From positions 26,525,315 to 26,589,314 of the forward strand of contig NC_045141.1 in NCBI RefSeq assembly GCF_008831285.2: a stretch of 64,000 nt of DNA, read 5' to 3'. This document shows positions 35,363 through 45,746 of the stretch, piece after piece. This stretch comes from Nymphaea colorata. Lineage: Eukaryota > Streptophyta > Magnoliopsida > Nymphaeales > Nymphaeaceae. Below the pieces are notes generated by a model. That model saw only the letters and a list, made by a program, of their open reading frames with translations. It was not told the DNA's origin and made no database searches. Every line of letters starts with the position of its first letter. Position 1 is the first letter of the stretch. Position numbers and translations under genes: made by a program.

Positions 35363-36498
35363 CACTGGAAAACGCGTATTATACGTTAAAAACATCTCTG
35401 ACGTATAAAACGGGAATAAGACGCGTTTTTTTCAAAAAAAAACGCCAAATCGTAAAAAATGGCACAGCGTGTAATATTGTTTAAAAAGTTGGTTTTTTTT
35501 TTGTTAATTTGATCTCCTTTTAATGGCAAAAAATGTATTTTTACATAGAAAAAAAGGGCTTAGGGTTAAAAACTGAAAATCTAACACGCTTGACTCTTCG
35601 ACTTCCTTCCTTCCTCTGACGAAAAGGGGATGCCGGTGAGAGCCTGAGAGGTTCGTGATGAAGAGGGGACACCGGACGGACGATTGGTGAGAGGTTCGTC
35701 TCCTTCTCATTCTCATCGACTTCCTTCGTCTCCTTCTTGTTATCATTCGGCTGAGCCGCTGAAGAGGGCATTCGACTTCGTTCGTCTCCTTCTCGTTCTC
35801 ATTCGGCTGAAAAGGGCATTCGACTGAAGAGGGGACGCCGGACGGACGAGCGGTGAGAGGTTCTCATTCTGTGTTAGTTAATGGATTTTTTTTTTGATTC
35901 CATGTTCGTTTTTTTAATTCGTTTACATGGACTAGTTTCCCCTGCATTTTCCTTGTTGCCAATAATTTCATTGTGTTTATAAAGCTGAAAAAAGTCCGTC
36001 GATCTCTAGAAGTGCTTCTGTTCCCTTGAAGAAGTAGTAGGTAGTTGATAGTTGATAGTTTTAGGTGAACTGCAAATGTATTCTCAATTTTTGATAACGT
36101 GAGCAAGCGCAACGAGGACACAGTGAAAGAAATGTGATTTCATTTTCCTGATAAATTCATCAGAGGGCAGAAGAAGACGAAGGAGTTGCTTGCACATCTC
36201 CTGCCCTTACACTTTCTTCTCTATTCCATAACTCTTTGACTGTGGATTCAAATGCACAGCTTGGCACAAAGCCTTTTAAAATGGGATCAGAAATTATACT
36301 ATTGTCGATTTTTTCAATGTTTTTTTTTTATTTCTCATTTATTTTATTTTTATATAATTGTTAGGATTTTTTATTTATTTTTTAAAATTTACCGTCTTTT
36401 TTCCGTTTTATTTATGAGATATACAACTTTGCCGTATTATACTCATCTTTTTCCTCGCCTTTTTCCTCGCCGTATTATACCCGTACACGCGTTTTGTG
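35363..36498. mobile_element. DNA transposon remnant with inverted ends (CACTA-like)
   Basis: The left end reads CACTGGAAAACGCGTATTAT and the right end, in reverse, CACAAAACGCGTGTACGGGT; both continue into a TATAATACG or TATTATACG block. CGTATTATAC repeats occur near the right end and GTATAAAACG near the left, like subterminal repeats. The inside (35620-35865) has imperfect repeats of GGACACCGGACGGACGA and CTCCTTCTCATTCTCAT. Ends beginning CACT fit CACTA elements, but no 3-base target duplication was found and no transposase is visible. Confidence 0.45.
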
Positions 36499-37801
36499 AC
36501 AATCACTTCACAGTATCTTCACACCATCAACAAGAGGGGACCTTGTCAAGGATGCGACTTTTCGTTCTGACCATCAGAGAAACTCGCTGGTGCATTGGAG
36601 CAACATTCTGAAATACAATTTGAATCAACCCTTAAACCATATCAACTTGAAAAAGGAAAAAATCGTCTCCATATATATCATGTGTGTGGTCATTTCCGCC
36701 TATGAATGTTGCTCAACTAAGGACCAAGACTACGGGGAATAATGACTTAGGACTTCGTTGACCCACGAGCACAGCAAATTCAATTTTGCCAAACATCACT
36801 CTTAGTTTCCTTGCTACACTTTCTTTCACAAAATCTGCTATGATTGAAGTCTCTTTAGAGGTCGTTTGATGGACACGACGTCTTGTCCACCATACCACTT
36901 CCCTGTCCCAGCGATTAGGGGCATTCTCTGCACTGCCAAGTATGGCCTCTCAATCTCTTTCTCTCTCTCTCACCTACGGAAACCGTTACTCCTATTTTCT
37001 TCTATGAGCTCTACTATTTTTAATTGGTTTGTTTGGCACATATCGGTGGTTTGGACAGGTTTCTTCCATTTGACAGCTGATAATTGTCATGAAAAACAGT
37101 CTACCACCTTCCTCAAAGATGGAAGGTTGGTGAATTACATGAAGTGACATACATGACTCTGATGTGAATCATATGCTGATATCACTCAGACTCAAGTTTG
37201 TGTGTGTATAATCAATAAATTTACTTTTGAAGGCTGCATTGTTACTATTTTAAAATAAAAATGCAGGTAAAAAATCTTTGGCAGTTATTCACTTTTTTTT
37301 ATGCTCTAAAAGTTTTCATATTTTTTAAGATCATTGTTATTTGTTAGAAAACAAAGAGGCTGCCCATATGTTTGGTGAAGGGGCAAACTTGCAAAATGAA
37401 TTATTTGCACCGACATTTTTAAGTATTTGCATACGCTTATCACATTGCTGATAATTATAAAGGGTCATTGAGATTGGGCTTGTCATGAAGAAGGATTATT
37501 ATAATGGTGTACAACATCGCATTTGGCTTTGATTAGTCGACTTCATAAGAGCTGTTAGAGACCCAAGCGTAGCGCCGTAGCCTACTACTAGGGGCTAGGG
37601 CTCAAGGGCCTCCATAGTCCAGACCTTCTGATTGCCGTGCTGCGGCCTGCCTAACGTCATCTTCACCACGAGCGATCACGCCTTCACGCCCCACACTGGT
37701 TGAGAAGCAGAAGGATTACTGGGTCTACAGGCAGTGAAAGGAATAGGTGATTCTCTCTCTCTCTTCCTCTCTCTCTCTCTCTCGCGCGCGCGTTTCAATA
37801 T

Positions 37802-38010
37802 GACTAGCAAAGGGGCTCGAAAGTTGACACCTGCCAAGCTTTGTATTCTTGCGATTCCGTCGTTTCTGCGTGACTAGAGAAGGAGCTTGAGACTTGATGC
37901 CCGGAAAGCTTTGTAAGGTAGCCGTTCTCGTTTCTTCCTTACTGGAGAAGATTTTGAAAGTTGATGCCTCCCAAGCTTCGTATGTTTATTGTGTCCTCCT
38001 TTTTGAGGAA
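37802..38010. repeat. Three degenerate tandem units of about 70 bases
   Basis: Units start at 37802 (GACTAGCAAAGGGGCTCGAA), 37872 (GACTAGAGAAGGAGCTTGAG) and 37941 (ACTGGAGAAGATTTTGAAAG). Each continues with a GTTGA-type block, GCC and an AAGCTT motif. They follow a CT/GC-repeat stretch and precede the AATF gene by about 600 bases, so they may be in its leader. Confidence 0.7.
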
Positions 38011-38623
38011 GTTTTTTTCTTCGGTGCTCTTCAGCTGCAGATATTGAGGCCAAATAAAATTCTTGGTGGAATTAAAGTTGTTTACAGCAGCTTTTGTGGA
38101 TGTTGCTGTTTCCAAGTTTGATTGTTCAAGGAGCTTCGTGTTGCGTTACCTGCAACCCGCTAGCTTTTCTCTTGCTTTGGGTCTCTAGTTTTCATTTGGT
38201 GTCCTACTATGTCATTCTGATTATTGTTTCGACTGTGGTATCAACAAATCAATGTTTATATAAGCACGTTCTGTAAGATTATACGTCTGAAACAAGTTTT
38301 CTTGTGAGCTCACTTTGTACTTTGGTCGGTGCCGTTCATTATTTGGAGACATGTTTATTCTAGAGTGAACCTCTGTCCTCTATTTAGTAGAAATGTGGAA
38401 TTAATTCTCCTATGACAAAAATCTTTCAGAAAAGGGAAACCAAAATTGCAGTCTGTGAAGTAATTTTTGTTGTTGGATGAAAATTGGTTTCATTTTTGGG
38501 CGTGCCTTTGTGAATTAGACGGAAGACAAGTGACAAATGGTGATGGAAGATTTTATTCTCCTTTCACTACAAAACATGGTTAAACTTTTGCTTTTTCAAT
38601 GGCTTAGACAAGTGAAGCAAGAA

Positions 38624-40246
38624 ATGGGTATGAAGCGACATGCTAGTGAAGATGAAGAGGAACTCAGTGAAAGTGAAGGTGGTTTCTCTGAATATGATGA
38701 TGAGTTGGATTTGGAGAACGAACTGGTATGTTATGCGTTTTCTTTTTATTGCGTAAGTTGATTATTTTAAGCTGTGATCTAGTACTGCTATAGCTGATCA
38801 CTGTTCCCTATAATTTTCTTACCTAAGTCACTCGTGGTAAATGTGATTCCTTCATGCAGAAGTTGAGAAATGATGACCAACAAAATGAAGTGCACAAAGA
38901 AGATGAGATGGAAGAACTGGAGAGAGAGTACTCAAACCTACGTAGCCAGGAGGAGTATGTTCATCTTCCATCGTACAACTCTTATTACCATCATGTCTAC
39001 ACTAGCAAAAATTAACCTAGAGTCATGAATATAAAATTACAACCTGTTAAGCAGTTCTCCGTTTCATATGTGTAATTTTTGGTTGACTGATAAATGAAAT
39101 ATATACTATGTGTCTCAAAGAAAATACAGCTGAATGATCCTGCAAGTTCTGTTCATGCTTCTTTCTTGGCATTTCATCATATACCGGTTAACTTTCACAG
39201 TAATGCCGTGGAAGTCCTTGGTTATGAGTTTCTTTTGTAAGGTCTTAGCTACAGAGATTGTCCTTGTCAGAGGATATTTTGATTTAGTACAACTTGGGTT
39301 TGTTACTGAACAATTAGAGCGTATTTAGTTGGGATTCCTTCAATTGTTTGACAATCTTTTTGTTTGTGCTTCATTTTCTCGGCTTGCAGTGAAATTTCAC
39401 ATTTGCATATTGCTAGAGATATGTGGGTTCAAACTTGTGGCGGTTTGGGGCTTCTCTTTTTCTCTTGAAGCTTAATCTATATATGTTTCAGAACAGCCAT
39501 GTCTTAGTATATTACCTATATTTTGGATACATAGCATCCATGCCCTTAACATGACCTTTTTGGCTTTTTCAGTTAAAGATCTCCATATCCTAGTCTAGTT
39601 GCTGTAGCCACTGAAGTCCTCATTATTGCAGGATTAATCTTGATACTTCTCATTCATGTGATATTGTCAGTCTTTGTGCTAATCTAATATGAGCTTTAGC
39701 AGCTTAATGTGTTCCCCTTACGTTTGCCATATTTTTGTTATTTCTTTTTTTAACACAGAGACCTCTTAAGGAATTTGAAGCGCAACAAAGATGACGACAT
39801 TCAGAAAGGACAAGCTGTAAAAAATCAGAAGGTATTCATTACAATTGAAAGCTTGTAACAAAGGATCGTAATACAAATATGTTGTTGTCTTGGTTCTTTC
39901 TTTTTTCCTGATCTCTTGTCATAATTTTTGTGTATAGTTGGGGTTTCCATTATTTGTCCTGAATTTTTGGTATTATTACTTGCTTTCAAGAAGTTCATAC
40001 TTATTTTGCTCCTTCTTTCTAAGGCTCTTTGGGATAGGATGTTGGAGATTAGGATTTTGCTGCAAAAAGTATTCTCAAGTTCAAATAAATTACCACAGGT
40101 ATAGTCATTGTGATTTACAAATTATTGGTTTATTTGGTTGATCCTAAACATGCATGCACACTCACACACGTGTATACTGTTAATAAATTATGTAGTAATG
40201 ACTAGTGAGTGGCACGTCACACAGGTGCAGGGTGTGGTACACACAC

Positions 40247-40292
<46 letters not shown>

Positions 40293-43200
40293 TAACAAAT
40301 ATAACATTTAACAGATGAAAGCTATGATTCTATCAATGATTAAAATAAAAACAAATTGTATGTTGTTGCACTCACACCTGCATGTCATGTTGAGTTGGGT
40401 GGGTGACTGTTTTGAAGAACTTGTGTTACTTAGGTGTTTGATTCTGACTTTTGGATGGTGATAGGAACCCTGGAGGTCCTCATTCTCCAGTGCAGATGGA
40501 ACAATTGATCAAGCTTATGCAGATCTTGTGGCATCAACCGAACTGACACTAGATAGTTGTTTGAAACTCCTGGAGGTTTGTTTCCTTTAATGCAACAACT
40601 TGAATGTTAAGTATGAGCCACACAAATATTTTAAAACTTATGTTTTTAACAAGCTTTTACCCTTTTATGTGGTTCAGGCTTTAATTGAGAATAGTGCAGC
40701 AGTCAACCAAGTCTCTAAAAGTGGTACTTTCTTACTTTACAAGCAGTCCGTGTTTCCAAATGCATGTTTGTACATCTAAGTTGCTTGTCGTATACCGGTA
40801 CTTCACATTATTAGTCAATGTTGAACTCAAAAGGTTAGTGCACTCTTTTGGGGAATCAAGGTCATGATAAGTTGGTCATAGCATGTCTGTCTATTTGACC
40901 TCTGGGCATGTTAAAACATGCTTTATCAGCCTAACTCTTTTCCCCCTTCCCACCTATGCATGTTACTGCATGGGGCACGTTAGAAGTCACATCAACATAA
41001 TCTCTCTTTCAAGTTCTTTTAGAGATGAATTTGCATCGTCGACAAGCATATCCTGTTTTGAATACTATGTATAAAATAGTTTCTTTGCGATGAATTTAAT
41101 TGCACAAAAGCAACAGACCTTGATGGGTTGTCCTTTGCTGCTTGTGACACGGAGATAACATAAAAAACAGAGGGATGAGAATCCTGTTATTGTTTTCGAT
41201 TCTACAACCTTGCGACTTTTCGTTCCTTTATGAGAACATAGCCATATCATTTTCTTTTTGATGCTTCTCATGCATGATGTTGGTTGTTCCTATCTATACT
41301 TGTGATACACTCCATTGGTTACTTTAGTTTGCTAATTTGTAGCTCGAGCCCCTATCTCGAAGTAGAAAGAGAGGATCTTTTTTCATCCATATATACTTAC
41401 TACAATAGGACCTATATTCTAGTATCATGTTCCTGTGTGTTTTTGCTATGTTTCAATCTGGCTTAATGTTGTTACTCTCTCAGACCATTTCTGCTCTTGT
41501 AGTTAAATTTGTTTCTTCCATATGTTGGTTTCAGAAGATCACTATTTTCAATTTCTTCAAGTAATCCTGTTTTGATTCCTTGAGTTGATTTCACTAGCAT
41601 GGATGTTCTACTGATTGTTTTGTGTTTTGTTCTTTCTATGAAGACAACAAAGGAAACTCCAATGAGTCTTCAAATACGTTGAATTGTTCTTGTCCAGAAA
41701 ATGATGATGATTGGTTGCAAGTACAGACATTGAACTCTAGGTATCCTGATCTGCCAGAATGTGCTTGCTTCATGTCACTAATTTTTCATTGTTGATTCTA
41801 TTTTGGGTTATCACAGTTGGTTAGTTTCTTTGATTTTTCTAGTCTAGCTCGCTTGCATTGCTATTTCCTTGATGATCCTGTGCTTACTATTTTTTTGTTC
41901 TGTTGTTGCTACTTTCACTGTCATTGCTTCTGTCATGAATTTTCATCTTCTAGTATTTCACTACTTTGACTAGTGAATCCTAATCAGCAGATGGAAAAAT
42001 TCTCCAAATAGCCTATCTGCGTACTCTTTGAACCAGTGTCACAGATATGGCAATGTTCAAAAATCTCGCGATATTTATGAGAAAATCACATAAAGTGAAA
42101 AAATAGGAGAAAGTCGCAAGATTTTAAAAATCTCACCAAAATGAAATCTTGCAATTTTATTGCACAAATTTTTCGTGGTTTTTTTCAGAGATTTAGTTAC
42201 CAGGCTTTTTATGATTTTTTAGTTTTTTAAAAATTGTTGAAATTTTCTCGAGATTGTTCCAAGAGGCCAAAAAATACATGAGAGAAAACTTGCCGATACT
42301 CTCCTGAAAACGATATTGTGAAAATGCTTTTAACTACATTTATCATGTGTATGGTTATCTCCACCTGCAGAATTGCACCATTTAGAGACAGTTCAATTGA
42401 CAAATGGCAAAGAAAGACACAAATGACAACTGGTGCAGCTGCTTTCAAGAGCAAACTGCGTGCTTTCAATCAGGTTGATGCCATTTTAGGATGCAAATAT
42501 GTAGTTCTCCCAATGATTTAAGTTTCAGTTTCATTTTTAATCTTTTCTTTTCTTGAATACAGAGCATAAGCCAACAGGTAGCAACAAACATGAGGGATCC
42601 AAGTAGAATGATCAAGAGGATGCAGTTGAGGAGATCTTTGATTGGTGTTATTGGGAATGTAAGTTCTCTTCTGCCATTAATAATTTTGACAAGGGTAGGT
42701 TTATATTTTATGCCATTGTAGTTGCGGTAACATGTTTTGGTGGTTTCCCTGCAGGTTCCAGAAGAGAGAAATAACATTTTGGAAGAGGTACTAACCGTCA
42801 AGTTGTCTAATCAAGTGGGCTTATGTAGATCATAGATCTAGCAGTCCTTTTGCCTACTTCTGCCCTGTCCAAATTTGAGGAACTTAATTACTTATTTTTC
42901 CTACATAGATGACCTGAGCTTTGAATTTCTTCTTATTGGCCACTAGGATTCCAGTGCGGATGGTGATCCTGAATTACTGGACGATTCAGAATTTTACCAG
43001 CAGTTACTTAAAGAGTTTCTGGAGTCATTTAATCCTGATTCAACAGGTAATTTTCACCACATTTGAAATTCAGACATGTTATGTTTCAGGCTGTATTCTC
43101 ATTTAGTGGACCTTGTGTGTCATCCTCAAGAAATCACCTTGCATAGTTGTTTCTTGGACCATACAGATGAAAATCATTGATCCACACATGCTACAGCAAC

Positions 43201-43976
43201 CAAGATTGATCAAGGGATTTTCCGAAGGCCGTAGCCATTGGATTGTTTCTCATGGAGGGGCTATATTGGCAAGCAATGTGCATGTTATATACTGTAGTCT
43301 TGGATGCTAACAAAGGAAAATTCGTAAATTAAGAAGGAATGCTTTCCATGTCAAGTAGTTGTTAGAGATTGTGTTGAAGAAAAAGTGGATGAAATAGAGA
43401 TGTAATCGAGCACGTTGTCCTGGTTATTTCACTTTGAGATGGGACCATAAAATTCTCTGTATCAACTAATAGGTGATTATTTTCTGTGACAATTAAGTTG
43501 AGATATCCAACACCTGTAGGATAGTGATTCTGATCAATTGTGCCTACGGAAATCAGACTTTTCCTTATGGCCTTTCATTTGCAACTCAGAGATTGTTCAA
43601 TACAACATCCTTTGTCTTCTTGTCTTCTTTTTTGTGACAACTCCATATACATACTAAATCAAGTAGGTAAATGATTGAGCAGAGAATGTTCTTATATTAC
43701 AAAAGACGCGGACAAAGAAAAAGAAGAATGTTGATAGACGAGCATCAAAGAGTCGCAAGATAAGGTATGTCTATCCTTGCCATTTTCACTCCTTTCAGAA
43801 AATTTAGCCTATGAAATCTTTCTTGGAGCTGTTGAAGAAAAGAAGACCTGTTCTGCAGATATAATGTGCACGACAAGATTGTGAATTTTATGGCACCAGA
43901 GCCTATGAACCTGCCACCCATGGCCAATAAGTTGTTCGAAAACTTGTTTGGCCTAAGAACCATGAAGTCCGCCTGA
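38624..43976 (+). CDS. AATF/Bfr2-family ribosome biogenesis protein (Che-1, Traube)
   Basis: A nucleolar factor of small-subunit rRNA processing. Thirteen exons in phase: (start)-38725, 38860-38954, 39759-39831, 40024-40098, 40465-40575, 40678-40723, 41644-41740, 42371-42473, 42563-42658, 42755-42787, 42947-43046, 43683-43764, 43859-43976. From the ATG at 38624 the protein has 376 residues. Residues 1-66 are acidic, with KLRN and EYSNLRSQEE. The AATF domain covers about 67-235, with LLRNLKRNKDDD, ALWDRMLEIRILLQK and the IDKWQRKTQ motif. The TRAUB domain is near the C-terminus: PELLDDSEFYQQLLKEFLES, then ASKSRKIRYNVHDKIVNFMA and LFENLFGL. Relatives are usually some 50-60 residues longer at the N-terminus. 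The open frame extends upstream to 38537 without a convincing start, so an upstream exon may exist and 38624 is provisional. Family assignment is firm. Confidence 0.9.
40248..40292. repeat. (TA)n-(CA)n microsatellite in an AATF intron
   Basis: About 20 bases of TA are followed by about 25 bases of CA, in the intron between exons 4 and 5. Confidence 0.9.
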
Positions 43977-45288
43977 CTTGCTTCCTGTGCTTATGGATTG
44001 CTCATTCAAATGGAGGTATCCGTCCACCTTTGCAACTGTGCTCCAGGTGTTTTTAAAATTGATGTATAAGCAAGCAGATGCATCTCTTGTCTCTTTCTGT
44101 TGGATTCATTTCTACTGTCCGTTTATGTGCTTATAGTTCTTTTGTATGAATAGCCGGTGTTATTACTTTTATTTTCCCGAAATTGATATATGCTTCTTTT
44201 TTTCACTCAATAGCTTATCCTTTGCAACATGCCAGTGGGAAATTTAGTGCTAGCTGTGACGGATAGCGTGTGATGTAGCTTATCCTTCGCAACATGCCAG
44301 TGGGAAATTTAGTGCTAGCTGTGATAGATAGCGTGTGATCAGCTTGCTGGAGCATCTTGGTGAACCAGTTGCTGGCAGTCTTCTGTTGCTCTGTCGTGCC
44401 TTGCTGCTGTTAGTAGATTGCTGTAAATGCTTATGGATCTAGACATATCGATGTACAAGTCAGTTTTTATGTTTTTCAGTATATGTAACATGCCTGGCAT
44501 GTAAAAATTTTGGTAATATTCGTATGCTGCTTTATGATTCTTAAACACTTGTATGAGTTAAGCAGAACCTCTGCACGAGAAAGTCTGAATTGGATCGTGA
44601 ATGGTCAAGCGTCAAATTCCCCTCTTTTGATCCAACCCATCTGCATGCGTGCCAGTTTCTAACTTAAACAGAAAAACAGCGACTAAAACTGGGAGTGGCA
44701 GTGAGGTTAAAAAAACCTTACTGGTTTATTGATACCCTTGGATCTGAACTAGTCTGCATTCCCTTTTACGTGGGATTTAAAGAATAAATAAGCATCGGAT
44801 TGCACTACTATGTGAAAATAAAGATTTGGAATCCTCTCTTTATGTGCCAAGAAATTCAAATTTGGGTTCTAACCTCAAATCCTCGATCTTCAGTGATGCC
44901 AAATCGTCTCGGGTTTTTATAATCAAGGTAATCAAATGCCCCCTTGACAGGTTTTCTCCTGCTCAAACCCTACTAAATGCAAAGCCGTTGGAATACCAAA
45001 CGGCTATACCACAGCAGTTACAGCAAACAGGATAAAAAAAAACTAGCAAAGGAGCTCGAAAAACAAAACAAACTACTCCCGCTAGAAGCCCAAACCAGGC
45101 CAAAACAAGACCTCATGATCAGGCGTCAGCCTGTGCCCAGTTTTGCCATGAAAAGCCCCATATCTGCACAGCATACGACCTGCATCAAGAGATGGTAGCA
45201 TCTTCGAAGTAAATATAACATCTCTGAACGCCCGGATTTCCTCCCAAACTCGTGGAAGCTTTACTTTTCCTTGCAGCATTACATTCAA
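43977..45288. other. 3' flank of the AATF gene and spacer
   Basis: The 3' untranslated region of AATF is followed by a two-copy tandem repeat (44211-44340, given separately). Open frames further on have no recognisable domain. The segment ends at the stop codon of the minus-strand fragment. Confidence 0.5.
44211..44340. repeat. Two-copy tandem repeat, 65-base period
   Basis: TAGCTTATCCTT, CAACATGCCAGTGGGAAATT and TAGTGCTAGCTGTGA followed by GATAGCGTGTGAT occur at 44211 and again at 44276, with only a few substitutions. It lies a little over 200 bases after the AATF stop codon, probably in or near the 3' untranslated region. Confidence 0.9.
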
Positions 45289-45746
45289 TCAGGCCTTCTT
45301 GGTCGAAATGATTCCCTTCCTTCCATTAATCTGTGTTGTTTTTGGCAGCCGTTTGAACAGAGACTGCAATTCTGAATTATCATGCACTCCAGCTTCCATA
45401 AACTCGTGATCGAGGTTTTCCGCTTCGCCATATTGCATGAACAACTCAAATTATCCCTGCATGTCGTAAGGATCTGCACCATGTGGTAACTATTCTTCAA
45501 AGCAGCATTACTCTTGCATATGATACCTGAGTTAGCCCGGACCAGCTTGAGCTTCTTCTCCCCTTCCTCCCAATGAAGCCCCTTGAACGCAGCCATGCAC
45601 ATCTTCCATATGCTCTCAATGACATCCTGAAGTTTGTACCTTCTAACGTATCCTGCGCCAGCTGGTTTCTGCCCAAACCTCCCGCATATGATTTTCCAGA
45701 TGTTCTGCGGTTCACCAGGAGATGACGATTCGATCGGTCCGGCATA
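45289..45746 (-). pseudogene. Unrecognised protein-like fragment with a frame break
   Basis: On the minus strand an open frame from 45746 encodes protein-like sequence rich in aromatic residues (NIWKIICGRFGQKPAGAGYV, then KLQDVIESIWKMCMAAFKGL and HWEEGEKKLKLVRANSG). Near 45447-45456 the plausible reading jumps to another frame, which continues with FELFMQYGEAENLDHEFMEA and ends in GRKGIISTKKA and a stop at 45289. Adding one T to the AATTTG at the junction would join the two frames. I could not find splice sites that do this with an intron of normal length. No start codon or upstream exon is visible, because a TAA precedes the frame. I do not recognise the family. The best reading is a decayed gene remnant; a wrongly read intron or chance frames remain possible. 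Confidence 0.35.

Larger units (their letters stand above)
34460..38600. other. Spacer between the PTPMT1-like and AATF genes
   Basis: Begins with the PTPMT1-like 3' untranslated region. Holds a DNA-transposon-like element (35363-36498), CT runs near 36954-36971 and 37753-37785, and three degenerate 70-base tandem units at 37802-38010. The last two features may belong to the 5' leader or promoter of the AATF gene. No further coding exon could be supported, although an N-terminal AATF exon may be hidden here. Confidence 0.5.
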
